In this document: positions 34,164 to 43,254 of the stretch, piece by piece
Layout of the letters: every line of letters begins with the position of its first letter
Position numbering within the stretch: the first letter of the stretch is position 1
From: Streptomyces sp. NBC_00708
GTDB lineage: Bacteria > Actinomycetota > Actinomycetes > Streptomycetales > Streptomycetaceae
Direction: 5' to 3'
DNA: 64,000 nucleotides
Assembly: GCA_036226585.1 (NCBI GenBank)
Contig: CP108999.1
Location: forward strand, 91,136 to 155,135
The notes under the pieces: generated by a model
Databases searched by the model: none
What the model was told of the DNA's origin: nothing
Seen by the model: the letters and a program-made list of their open reading frames with translations, nothing else
Translations under genes and position numbers: made by a program

Positions 34164-36853
34164 GACGTCCCCGGCGCAGACGGGCGTTGCGTGGGACGAG
34201 GCTGACGGGGTCCGCGCGGAGCGGGCGCGGGCGCGGGCTCGGCTGCGAGGTTGTGCCGGGCACGGTGGAGCTGCTGGTGCAGGCGGGCCTGCGCCGCGCT
34301 GTAAGGCGGCTGAACAATCCGCGGAGGAGCGGGTCGCCGCCTCGTTGCCACGAGTGCCGGGGCTGGTGTCTGGCGCCTGGGCGTGTCAGATGCGTCGACG
34401 GCTCGGCGGGTGCCGGGCGCGGGCACCCGGCGGGCAGCAGGAACAGTGGGCGGGGTCTGCTGTGGGGCGGGAGGTGTGGGGGGTTGGTAGGTGCCGAGGC
34501 CGGGTCGGCCGCGGACGATCCGGCCGAGTGAACGAAGGTTGTGCCGGCCCTCCCTGCCCAGTTCCAGAGCTGGCTGGACCCGGGCGCTCATCTCCCGCCT
34601 TGTGTCCTGCATGTGCTGGACGGTGTCGCTGATCCGTGCGGCTGCCCGTCCGGGCAGGGCGGCGATGGCCGGTCCGGCCCGGCGGGCGGCGCGCGGCCCG
34701 TAGACGGGGAGTCCGACGGTGGCTTGCAGTCCGAGTGTTCCGGCCCGGACGGCGGTGCGCGTTCCGGTTCGGACGGTGTGTTCGGCGGCGTTGGCCAGTC
34801 CTCTGACGGCGCGGCCGCCGGTGCGGGCGAGGCGTCCGGTGATGCCGACGGCTGTACGGCCGCCACCGATACGGGCTGCTGCGCCGAGCGCGGTGGCGGT
34901 GCCGCCGGTGGCCAGAGCCGCGCCGAGTGCCAGCCCGCCCAGCACCAGGCCCTTCCCCAGCCGCCGCTCCCGACCCGCAGCGGCGGGGGCGGCCCCGCCG
35001 AGCGGTGTGCTGCCGAACCGGGTTCGGACGCGGGTGACCATGCTTCGGGTGGTGCGGGCGAGTTTGCGGCGGTAGAGGAAGGCTGCGACGCAGATGCCGT
35101 CCAGGACGATGAACCGCACCGTCAGACCGCCCGGCAGGTCGCTCTCCGGCGTGTTCAGGACGGTGTTGATGATGACGATGAAGACGGCCAGGGAGATGAC
35201 GCAGGCGAGCATGAGGGCGAGGCTGCGGGCGATGGCGGCGGCCCGGTCCCACAGCCAGGCCCGCCCCGGGCCGGGCAGGATGCCGGCGGCCAGGGCCACC
35301 TTCGCGATCATGGCTTCCAGGGCGATGTTGACCTGGGCGAAGAGGAACCCGCAGCCGAGGACGGTGATGAACGCGCAGGTGAGGAAAGCGGCCAGGAGCA
35401 TGAACGCGGCGCCGCCGACCTTGTCCATCGACGCTTTCTTCACCGAGGCGTCCTTGACGCAGTCCTTCTCGAACGCGGCGACGGGCCCCGACTGCTGGAT
35501 CATGTCCCGGACCTGTGAGGTGGTCAGGTCGACCGCCGTGTCCGTCATCCAGTCGCTGACCTTGTCGGGCAGCGCCGCCCCGAGCCCGGGCAGGTTCTTC
35601 AGGGCCGACTTGCCCTTGTCCATCCCCTCATCGACTTCCTGGTCGAAGACGGCCTGCTCGATCCGCGAGTTGCGGAACTTCCTCCCGCACTCACCATCGA
35701 AAGTGCGGTCGTAGGACAGGAGCATCGCCGGCCGAGCGACGAACGCATCGACGAGCGCATCAGTGATGGGCCGGGCCAGCGCACCGGGCACCGACCGCAC
35801 CTGCGCCCCGACACTGCTCCCGGACGGCTTCCTCTCCCACCCGGCGTCGGTGGTCGGCCGGGCGGTGTCGATGGGTTCCTTGTCCAGGACCAGCGCGGCG
35901 GTTTCCACGGCGAGGTTGCGGACGCTCGCCACGACGCCGGTGTCCTTGCTGAGCAGGAGCTGCGGGGGAGAGGCGAGCGCCCCGATGGCGAGCGCGGAGA
36001 TGACCAGAGCGGCCGCCATCTCGCCCCAGCCCCTGATGCGGTTCCCGAACAGCAGGTGGAACGACGCCACGACCAGGGTGAACGTCAGGAACAGCAGCGG
36101 CAGCCCGAGCTGCATGACGACGCTGCCGTAGAGGGAGGACGACACCTGGAGCGCCGGCTTGAGCAGAAGCCCGGCCAGGGAGAACGACAGACTCCAGGAA
36201 ATGAGGAAGCACGCGAAGCTGACCAGCCACTTGTTGCCCAGGAACATCATCTCGACGAGGAAGCCCTCGACGCTGAGGTCCCAGTCGTTCCAGTCACCGG
36301 TATCGGAGTAGATGCGGTACGAACTGACCGGATTCCCATCGCGGTCGGTCACGTCGAACGCAGACAGCACCCCACCATGCGCTGCCCGGTCCTTCTTGTA
36401 CTGGGCGACCTTCTTCTCCCACTTCTCCTGCGCCTCCCTCTTCTTGCGCTGCTCCTCCTTCTTGGCCTCCTTCTTCTCGCGTTGCTCTTCCTTGTGGGTG
36501 TCCTGGACCAGGTCGTCGAAGTCCTTACCTGAAGCTTTCGGGTCGGGTACGAGCGGGCTGGGCCGGAGTGGCGGGCCGGGGGCGGGCAGGGTCGGACCGG
36601 TGGAGGTCGGCGTGGGCGTCGGAGTAGGTGCCGCGTGGGCGGCCACGCCGGCCAGCACCAGCGACGTCAGGCACGACACCGCAAGCAGGACGAGTCCGGC
36701 CGCCATGCTCCGCCCCGGCCGCAGCCACCGCCGCACGCGCCGTGCGCCTGCGCGCCCGCCCCGAGCCTCGGCCTTGGCCACGCCACCAGCCGCGGCTCGG
36801 CGGCGGGACTGCTCGCTGGTCTGTGCCGGTGCTCCGGCCCGCCGCCTGCTCAT
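34160..36853 (-). CDS. VirB6/TrbL-like polytopic conjugation protein
   Basis: 897 residues from ATG 36853, overlapping the virB4-like stop. A secretion or anchor helix (SMAAGLVLLAVSCLTSLVLA), a charged KE-rich stretch (EEQREKKEAKKEEQRKKREA), then at least six further transmembrane helices between about 200 and 640 (WLVSFACFLISWSLSFSLAG, MLLAAFLTCAFITVLGCGFL, LALMLACVISLAVFIVIINT) and a long basic, Ala/Pro-rich cytoplasmic tail. This matches the VirB6/TcpH-type channel subunit of Gram-positive transfer systems. Confidence 0.8.
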   Translation of the reverse strand: MSRRRAGAPAQTSEQSRRRAAAGGVAKAEARGGRAGARRVRRWLRPGRSMAAGLVLLAVSCLTSLVLAGVAAHAAPTPTPTPTSTGPTLPAPGPPLRPSPLVPDPKASGKDFDDLVQDTHKEEQREKKEAKKEEQRKKREAQEKWEKKVAQYKKDRAAHGGVLSAFDVTDRDGNPVSSYRIYSDTGDWNDWDLSVEGFLVEMMFLGNKWLVSFACFLISWSLSFSLAGLLLKPALQVSSSLYGSVVMQLGLPLLFLTFTLVVASFHLLFGNRIRGWGEMAAALVISALAIGALASPPQLLLSKDTGVVASVRNLAVETAALVLDKEPIDTARPTTDAGWERKPSGSSVGAQVRSVPGALARPITDALVDAFVARPAMLLSYDRTFDGECGRKFRNSRIEQAVFDQEVDEGMDKGKSALKNLPGLGAALPDKVSDWMTDTAVDLTTSQVRDMIQQSGPVAAFEKDCVKDASVKKASMDKVGGAAFMLLAAFLTCAFITVLGCGFLFAQVNIALEAMIAKVALAAGILPGPGRAWLWDRAAAIARSLALMLACVISLAVFIVIINTVLNTPESDLPGGLTVRFIVLDGICVAAFLYRRKLARTTRSMVTRVRTRFGSTPLGGAAPAAAGRERRLGKGLVLGGLALGAALATGGTATALGAAARIGGGRTAVGITGRLARTGGRAVRGLANAAEHTVRTGTRTAVRAGTLGLQATVGLPVYGPRAARRAGPAIAALPGRAAARISDTVQHMQDTRREMSARVQPALELGREGRHNLRSLGRIVRGRPGLGTYQPPTPPAPQQTPPTVPAARRVPAPGTRRAVDASDTPRRQTPAPALVATRRRPAPPRIVQPPYSAAQARLHQQLHRARHNLAAEPAPAPAPRGPRQPRPTQRPSAPGTS

Positions 36854-39456
36854 ACCGTCGCCGTCGCCGTGGTGTTCTGCAGGGGCTGGGAGTGGATGTG
36901 TGCGACGGCTTGTTCGTCGGCGGGGAGGGTGATCTGCATGGCGCCGATGCGGCCGGTGAGGTCGCGGTGGAGGCACTCGCCGGCTCGTGCGGCGCGTTCG
37001 TCGTCGCTGAGTTCGGGGCTGTTGGGGGAGAGTCCGTTGGTGACGAGTGCGAGGAGGTCGGGGTCGTCGGGGTCGCAGCCGAGGAAGGCCAGCGCGCGGC
37101 GGGCGAGGGTGACGTCGGTGTGCCGGAAGACGAACTTGCGGGGGATCAGGCCGCGCAGGATCTGTCCGTCCTCGGTGTTCCCGGAGCCGATGTCCTCGTC
37201 GTCGTGGCCTCCGAACAGGGCGCCGGCGCCGTGCTTGCGGCCATCACGCACGAGTTCCAGGGCCAGGGCGAGGCCTTCGGGGCTGGAGGTCAGCCACCAG
37301 CACTCGTCCCACACCACGAGCGCGAATTCATCGAGGTCCGCGTAGACGATCTTCCGGCACAGGGCGGCGATCAGGTACATCACGGCCCGGCCGAAGACCT
37401 TCTCGAACTCCATCTTCTCCAGCCGCCCCTCGCGCAGCTCGCTCCTGGTGGGCAGGGCGAGTGCGGACACGGAGAAGACGAGGGTGTCGGCCGAGGACCC
37501 CTTCACGACGGGCAGCGTTTCGTCGAACACGGCGCGGGCGAGGTCCTTGCGCCGCACGGCGGACAGCCGGCGGGCGGCCATCGCCGAGCACGTGTCGCCC
37601 AGGGTGCCGCGGTTGGTGAGTTCCTCGACCAGGACCCGCATGGAGGGGTGCGGCTGTGCGAGCACGGCCTCGACCGCCTCGGACAGGGCGATGCCCTCGT
37701 CGCTCATCGGCGCGAGCCCCAGCAGCAAAGTCAGAAAGCTCTCGGTGAACCGCTGGGCCTCACGCCCGGTGAAGGTACGCAGTGGGTCCAGCGAGATACG
37801 GGCGTGGTCGTCGATGGTGATGCACTCCGTCTGACCCGGGCACGCCTGCGCGTAGCGGAGCCATTCCTGACGCGGCGTACGGTCCACGATCACGACACGC
37901 CCACGCCGGTAACCCCCCCTTGTTCTGCGGCCGGCGGCGAGTACCGAGTAGACCGCCGCTTTCATCGCGGTCGATTTCCCCGCGCCGAGTTCCCCGACGA
38001 ACGCCGCGGTGGCGGAGGTGTTCTCGCGGGGGCCGCGTGTCCAGTCGGTGAGAACGGGGCGTACGCCGCCGCCGGCGAGCTGGAGCCCGAACAGTGGTCC
38101 GGTGCTGTCGCCGAGGCCGCCGCCGTTGAACGGGGCGGCCATCGCGAAGTCCCGGGCGAGGAGGTATTGGGCGTACTGGGTCATGACCTGCGGGGTGCGG
38201 GTGCCGGGCAGCATCCCGTACCAGAGGTTCTCCTGCTCGCCGCGGGGCCGGGCGAAGGTGTATTCGTTGCCGGCGAAGTGCCCGGCCAGTTCCCCCGCCC
38301 GCCGTTCGGCTTCCTCGGGGGTGCCGCCCCAGACACACAGGGCGGCCATCGCCCGTACCTCGACCTCCGTACTGGACGCGGTCAGGCGCTCGCGGTACTC
38401 GTCCAGCCCGCCCACGGCCTTGTCGACACTGGCCGGCACGCCGGCGGTCTCGCCTTCGTACTCGGCGTACTGATTGGCGAGCTCGCGGGCCTGACGCCGT
38501 GTCCTGGCCTCGGCCTCGGCCCCCGACGACACGTGCAGCCGCACCACCCAGTCCACCGGGAACGAGAACATGTCCAACGACGCGAGGTACTCCGAGCCGG
38601 GGAACACGAACGCTTCCGGCATCTCGGACAGGGCGAGCATCACCTGATACGACGGCCCCCACTCCGTCGTGACCTCCAACCACCGACGCGAGAACGGACC
38701 CCCTGCCCCCACCTTCCGCCGCCGACCCGCACTGCTCCCACCGCGACCGCCCCGGCCGACATCGTCGTTCTGGCCCAGTTCCTCCAAGAGGTTTCCGCCC
38801 TCGGCGAGCGCGACCTGTCCGAGCGAGGCCGCACCGCGCCCGCGCCCCCGCATCCGCGGCTGCTCACCGTCGGGGAGAACGGGTTCGAGGAGACCCCGTC
38901 GGGCGCTGTGTCCGTAGATCCACAGCACCTCCGCAGTCGTTGCCGGCCGTAGCGCGATCCCCGACGGCCACACGGATGCCATCCGCTGCGCCTGTGCCAG
39001 GCGCTGCTCCTCCTCGCGCGCGGAGACCGGGCGGGGCAGCAGGCCGAGTTGGAGGGCGAGTTCGGCGCGCGCGGCCGCGAACACCTCACGCGCCGACTCG
39101 CCCCGCGTCAGCGGCAAGGGCACGGCGAGCCAGTCGGTGCGACCGGTCGGCTCCAGCTGCTCCAGCTGTCCGCGCAGCAGCTCGGTGGACTGCCGGTAAC
39201 GAGGCGAGACCGCCAGGTCGATGCCCGTGGTCATCTTCGACAGGACGCTCTCCGGGTCGACGGCCGGGCACAGGCTCAGCAGCATCGACTCACCGGTGAG
39301 CGACTTGACCAGCGCCTCCAGCTGCCCCAGCCGCCGATCCTTCGACCGCCGCGACGTATCACCCCCACCCGCCCCCGAGACCCGGTAGACGGCCCAGACC
39401 TGACCCTGCACCGTCCACATCACGTTCCCGGCCACATGCCGGATCGGCATCCGCAC
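36850..39456 (-). CDS. VirB4-like conjugation ATPase
   Basis: 868 residues. The N-terminal half is the VirB4 non-motor domain (GNVMWTVQGQVWAVYRVSG, typical of SCO6880/VirB4 proteins). Walker A is GELGAGKS at about 488-495; Walker B is LVVWDECWW with DE at 717-718. ATP hydrolysis powers assembly of the transfer channel. A Gly/Arg-rich insertion at about 203-254 looks disordered. It belongs to the operon 30-43 kb and is the largest clearly conserved T4SS component. Confidence 0.9.
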   Translation of the reverse strand: MRMPIRHVAGNVMWTVQGQVWAVYRVSGAGGGDTSRRSKDRRLGQLEALVKSLTGESMLLSLCPAVDPESVLSKMTTGIDLAVSPRYRQSTELLRGQLEQLEPTGRTDWLAVPLPLTRGESAREVFAAARAELALQLGLLPRPVSAREEEQRLAQAQRMASVWPSGIALRPATTAEVLWIYGHSARRGLLEPVLPDGEQPRMRGRGRGAASLGQVALAEGGNLLEELGQNDDVGRGGRGGSSAGRRRKVGAGGPFSRRWLEVTTEWGPSYQVMLALSEMPEAFVFPGSEYLASLDMFSFPVDWVVRLHVSSGAEAEARTRRQARELANQYAEYEGETAGVPASVDKAVGGLDEYRERLTASSTEVEVRAMAALCVWGGTPEEAERRAGELAGHFAGNEYTFARPRGEQENLWYGMLPGTRTPQVMTQYAQYLLARDFAMAAPFNGGGLGDSTGPLFGLQLAGGGVRPVLTDWTRGPRENTSATAAFVGELGAGKSTAMKAAVYSVLAAGRRTRGGYRRGRVVIVDRTPRQEWLRYAQACPGQTECITIDDHARISLDPLRTFTGREAQRFTESFLTLLLGLAPMSDEGIALSEAVEAVLAQPHPSMRVLVEELTNRGTLGDTCSAMAARRLSAVRRKDLARAVFDETLPVVKGSSADTLVFSVSALALPTRSELREGRLEKMEFEKVFGRAVMYLIAALCRKIVYADLDEFALVVWDECWWLTSSPEGLALALELVRDGRKHGAGALFGGHDDEDIGSGNTEDGQILRGLIPRKFVFRHTDVTLARRALAFLGCDPDDPDLLALVTNGLSPNSPELSDDERAARAGECLHRDLTGRIGAMQITLPADEQAVAHIHSQPLQNTTATATV

Positions 39457-39462
39457 CCCGGA

Positions 39463-40200
39463 TCACACCCCTCGCCGCGCCGCGCGCGGATCGCTCACGT
39501 CTTCCCGGATTCCGCGCTGGCGGGCTGCCAGCAGCGCCGCGGCCACCGGCACCGGCCGGCGCTCCACCGTGGCGGCGCCCGCCCCGGCCGCTTCCCGTTC
39601 TGCTGCCTGCACACCGCCGGTGGGCGGCGGGACGAGGACGTCGTCCTGGTCGCGGACGGTGGAACGACGCAGGCCTGCGCTGTGGCGGGCAGGGTTCATC
39701 GAGCGAGGCACGGCCGTCCTTGACCGGGCCGCGTGCAGTACCGACGCGGCGGCACTGCCGTGGCCGTGCGCCGGGCCCGTTGCCCAGGTGATGCTGCAGA
39801 CCCCGATCAGCGGCCGCCGCCCGCGCATGTCCTTGACCGGTCGGCCGCCGAGCCGCCCGCCCGACGGCCGGGTCAGCAGGCCGATCGAACTCGCGGCCAC
39901 CGACAAGGGGTTGCGGCCGTCGACCTGCACGTGCCGCACGAGCAGCGACAGCCCGTACGGGAGGCCGAGGGCGATCACGTAGTTGAGGAGCCCGAAGTGC
40001 GCCCACAGGGCCCGGGTCAGCAGCAACAGGGTCAGTGACCCGGCGAGCACGATCACCTGCGGCACCGTGTAGGGGCCGCCCCAGATCCGGCCACGGCCGC
40101 CGGGCCACCGCCCGATCATCAACGGGTGCCGACGGGCCCGGGTATAGCACCGCCCGACCAGCACCTCCGACGACACACCCGCCACCGCGCTACCGCTCAC
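39463..40200 (-). CDS. TcpE-like conjugation membrane protein
   Basis: 245 residues from GTG 40200. A soluble head (YTRARRHPLMIGRWPGGR) is followed by two close helices (VPQVIVLAGSLTLLLLTRAL, LNYVIALGLPYGLSLLVRHV), then VDGRNPLSVAASSIGLLTRP, the TcpE-type signature, and a disordered C-terminal third. In Gram-positive systems TcpE anchors VirB4-like ATPases at the channel. It is six bases from the virB4-like start. Confidence 0.78.
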   Translation of the reverse strand: MSGSAVAGVSSEVLVGRCYTRARRHPLMIGRWPGGRGRIWGGPYTVPQVIVLAGSLTLLLLTRALWAHFGLLNYVIALGLPYGLSLLVRHVQVDGRNPLSVAASSIGLLTRPSGGRLGGRPVKDMRGRRPLIGVCSITWATGPAHGHGSAAASVLHAARSRTAVPRSMNPARHSAGLRRSTVRDQDDVLVPPPTGGVQAAEREAAGAGAATVERRPVPVAAALLAARQRGIREDVSDPRAARRGV

Positions 40201-40532
40201 CGCTGTTCACCCCGGCCGGGAGCGGGGTGGTAGGTCTGGACGACCGCGTAACCGGCGCCCGCGCCTTTGACCGTGCCGCTGCTGGGGGTGAGGTCGTCGC
40301 CGACGCTGTCGCGGAACATCGGCGCGTTCAGCACCACGAACCACAGCGCTGCCCCGCCCAGGGCCGCGACGAACGCGGACACCACCGACTTCGTCTTGCC
40401 CCAGGTGACCACCACGGCAGCCACCAGCATCAGCAGCATCACCGAGTTACTCAGCAGACTCGTCGCTTTCTGGGCAAGGTGGTCGACGTCGTCGATCGCC
40501 CCCGCCAGCACCATCACATCTGCATGCATCAC
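40197..40532 (-). CDS. Small transfer membrane protein (TcpD/VirB2-like size)
   Basis: 111 residues with two transmembrane helices (SVMLLMLVAAVVVTWG, VVSAFVAALGGAALWFVVL), a short acidic N-terminus and a C-terminal tail. Size and position between the TcpC-like and TcpE-like genes, overlapping both, fit the small hydrophobic subunit found in these operons. Confidence 0.7.
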   Translation of the reverse strand: MMHADVMVLAGAIDDVDHLAQKATSLLSNSVMLLMLVAAVVVTWGKTKSVVSAFVAALGGAALWFVVLNAPMFRDSVGDDLTPSSGTVKGAGAGYAVVQTYHPAPGRGEQR

Positions 40533-41551
40533 TGCGTCTCCCTCTCATCGGTCCGCGCCGAGTCCTTGCTCAGCACGGGAGCTCCCTCCACGGACGCGAT
40601 CTCCCAGCGCCCGTCCCGCGCCGTGATCGCGATGGCGTACGCCAGTGGCCGCTGCTGTCCGGCCGTGTCCGTCGCGGCGACCTGGACCAACAGCTCCCGC
40701 CGCGCCCCGTCGGCCGGCACGGCCTGCTGCGCGCCGGGGTCGTTCGTGCCCGTCTCGGCGACCTGCGCGACCTCGACCCGCGCGTACGGGGCGGGCGAGA
40801 CCGGGGACAGTGCGGTGCCGGGGGAGAGGTAGCGGTCCAACTGCCCGCTCCCGGCCAGATACGCGGCGAAGAAACCCGACAGCGTCTGCCCGGCCGGATC
40901 AGAAGCCGGCACAGGTACGGACTGCCCGTACGCCAGCGACGGAGCCTCACCCGACAACGGCGCTGCGACCTCCGCCGGAAGCGCGGCCGCCGCCAACGCC
41001 CCACCCGCACCGGAACGGACCGCGACCTGGAAGTACCGCAGTACCGCCCCCGACGGGGCCGAGCCCGACTCCTTCTCCGGCTTCGCCTTCGTTGTGCCGG
41101 TGGGAGCGATGCGGGCGGCGACGGTCACCGACCAGTACCCGGCCGAGACCTGGCGCACCTTCACCGCCGCAAGTTCCTGCGCCCGCTGCGCCCCAGGGGC
41201 GGCGGTCAGGGTCACGTCGCGGGCCGTCGGCAGGAACGGGGCGAGCGACTCCTCGGTGCCTTCCCCGGCTGCCAGGTAGGCGTTCACGTACAGTTCCGCG
41301 AACCCGCCCGGCCCCGCCGGCTGACCCGCCGTGGGCTGCTCCTGGCGGACCGGAGCAACCGGCGCCACCTGCGCAGGACGGGACAGCAGCACCCACACAC
41401 TCAGGACCGGACTGGCCACCATGAGCCCCCACGCCGTGCGGCGCAGCACGGTCACCGTGTTCGCCGCGGCCCCGAGCGAACCCAGCGCCCACCCGCCCGC
41501 CTCACCCGGCAGCACGTCCTGCACCTCTGCGTCCTGGGTGCGCCGCCTCAC
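40529..41551 (-). CDS. TcpC-like conjugation protein
   Basis: 340 residues from GTG 41551, overlapping the previous stop (GTGA). One transmembrane helix (VLRRTAWGLMVASPVLSVWV, about 35-55), then two NTF2-like domains (FAELYVNAYLAAGEGTEESL; LSGFFAAYLAGSGQLDRYLS). This is the TcpC/VirB8-like plan: a bitopic channel-assembly subunit outside the membrane. Confidence 0.82.
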   Translation of the reverse strand: MRRRTQDAEVQDVLPGEAGGWALGSLGAAANTVTVLRRTAWGLMVASPVLSVWVLLSRPAQVAPVAPVRQEQPTAGQPAGPGGFAELYVNAYLAAGEGTEESLAPFLPTARDVTLTAAPGAQRAQELAAVKVRQVSAGYWSVTVAARIAPTGTTKAKPEKESGSAPSGAVLRYFQVAVRSGAGGALAAAALPAEVAAPLSGEAPSLAYGQSVPVPASDPAGQTLSGFFAAYLAGSGQLDRYLSPGTALSPVSPAPYARVEVAQVAETGTNDPGAQQAVPADGARRELLVQVAATDTAGQQRPLAYAIAITARDGRWEIASVEGAPVLSKDSARTDERETQ

Positions 41552-41811
41552 GACTTGCCCCGCAGCGCCTGGCCGACCTGACCGGTCCGCTTCTGCTCCG
41601 GCAGCTGGCGCCATCGGGCGAAGGCGGAGCTGGCCTGGGTGGCGTTCTCGTCGAGGTACGCGCGCATTGACTCGGCCGTCTGTTCCGCGAACGGCGCGAC
41701 TTCCAACTGCACGACGAGTTCGCGCAGCCGCTGGCGTGCCCGCACCAGCACGGCGAGATCCGACTCGCCCTCGTTCGCGTCGTCTGTTGTTGTGAGCCCG
41801 GGGTCCGTCAT
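41548..41811 (-). CDS. Hypothetical 87-aa helical protein of the transfer operon
   Basis: Acidic N-terminus (TTTDDANEGESDLAVLVRAR) and two predicted helices (LRELVVQLEVAPFAEQTAES, ASSAFARWRQLPEQKRTG). It starts at ATG 41811 with a G-rich leader and overlaps the TcpC-like gene. No family recognised. Confidence 0.6.
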   Translation of the reverse strand: MTDPGLTTTDDANEGESDLAVLVRARQRLRELVVQLEVAPFAEQTAESMRAYLDENATQASSAFARWRQLPEQKRTGQVGQALRGKS

Positions 41812-41915
41812 GACCCGCCCACCCCTTCCCGGCAGTACTTCTGCCGCCACCCACCCCAAGGAGCCGCCGGCGCCCAGACGTGACCCATGAATCCGAGAAA
41901 TCTGAGAAAAGGCCG

Positions 41916-42743
41916 TCATGCCGCCTGCGCCCACTGCTCCGCGACGGCCCGCATCTGCCGCACCGCCCGGCTGCGCCGCTTGCGCCACGCAACCGCCGAC
42001 ACCCCCACCTGCTGCGCCCCGGCCCTGGTCTCGTCCGCGATCAGGCGCGCCCGGCCGGCGTCCATCCGGCCCGCGTCCACGGCCCACACGAGCAGCTCGA
42101 CCAGCTCGCCCCGTGCTCCGTCGACGCCTTCGCCGTCGCGGAGCAGCCCGGCCTGCATGGCGCGGTCTCCCAGAAGGCTCGTCCAGGCGGCCTCGGCCGG
42201 ATCTTCGCCCGCCGGTCCAGCGGCCAGTACTTCGTCGCAGTAGGGGACCGCCACGGTGTGAGGCTCGGCGCTCTCGGCCTTCAGCTCCCGGCTGGCCAGG
42301 TGGAGAGTTTCCATCCGGAGGTTCGCCGCGGCCCCGCTCGTGCGGCCAAGGGGGAAGCGGCGCACGACCTGGAAGAGGGACGCGACAACAACCTGTCCGG
42401 TCTCGTCGTAGTCCCGCCCCGCCTGCAGGCGGCGCGTCAGCCGCATGGCCCCGGGCAGCATCGCCTGCACCACCACCCGCGCCGCGAGCAACGCCTCGCT
42501 TCCCTCGCCGCCGGCCCGCTCAAGGAGGACCCGGAGCCACCGGTCGCTGTGTGCGCGCCCATGGGCCCGGTCGCGGCGCGCGAGCTCGGCCAGCACCTCG
42601 GCCAGACTGCCCGCCGCCACGGTGTCGGTGAGCGGGATGCCGCTCTCGCGCAGCCAGCCCAGCACCGTCTCCGTATGGCCCGGCTCGGCGCACACGACGT
42701 CCCACTCGGCGTTCAGCGACTCAAAAACCCGTGTTCCATTCAC
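41916..42743 (-). CDS. Sigma-70-like regulator heading the transfer operon
   Basis: 275 residues. The middle (YDETGQVVVASLFQVVRRFP, then LRMETLHLASRELKAE) resembles region 2 of divergent sigma factors, and the C-terminus (AGRMDAGRARLIADETRAGA, VSAVAWRKRRSRAVRQMRAV) resembles a region 4 helix-turn-helix. Core-binding residues are not well conserved, so it may be a sigma-like DNA-binding protein rather than a working sigma factor. It is the first gene of the minus-strand block, with GGGTCAGCG repeats upstream, fitting a role in control of transfer genes. Confidence 0.65.
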   Translation of the reverse strand: MNGTRVFESLNAEWDVVCAEPGHTETVLGWLRESGIPLTDTVAAGSLAEVLAELARRDRAHGRAHSDRWLRVLLERAGGEGSEALLAARVVVQAMLPGAMRLTRRLQAGRDYDETGQVVVASLFQVVRRFPLGRTSGAAANLRMETLHLASRELKAESAEPHTVAVPYCDEVLAAGPAGEDPAEAAWTSLLGDRAMQAGLLRDGEGVDGARGELVELLVWAVDAGRMDAGRARLIADETRAGAQQVGVSAVAWRKRRSRAVRQMRAVAEQWAQAA

Positions 42744-43254
42744 GACGACTCCCGTTCAGGTGATGCCGTGAATGCTTCTCAGACCCCCCGACCCAATCGC
42801 TGACCCAAACCCCCGAATGCGCAGGTCAGACGGTTGCCCAAACGCTGACCCCGGCAACGGGTCAGGGACCGGCCCCCAGGGTCAGCACAGGGTCAGCGCC
42901 CCCGGCGAGGCGGCAGATCGCTTCTCATCAGGCGCGGCCGAAGCGGTGCGGCAGGTGGGTCGCCGACTTCCAGCGACAGGCCCTGCGGCGGGCCGAATCC
43001 CGGTGTCCTGTGCCGGGAAATCCCGACTCGTCGGCGAGTTGGACTCCTGAGCAGCTGCGTGGCGGGAACCCCTCGGCCGCCGGTTGGCGACCACCGAGAG
43101 AGGCGGACATGTCGTGAACCCGGCGGACTGGCTTCGTAACCGAGAGAAGTTAGTGCTCGGCGAGCGCGACGGGGCGCCCGAAGTCCTCGGGGCGAGTGGG
43201 TAGGGGGAGGGGATTCGACGCAGGGGCAACAGCCAGCCCACGTAGGATCAGTAC
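42744..43254. repeat. Intergenic region with second set of GGGTCAGCG repeats
   Basis: 511 bases between divergent genes. GGGTCAGCG or its complement occurs at 42798, 42843 and 42890, with partial copies (GGGTCAG at 42859, GGGTCAGC at 42879). The same repeat lies at 14189-14281. The remainder (42900-43254) shows no gene; it should hold the HAD gene promoter. Confidence 0.65.
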
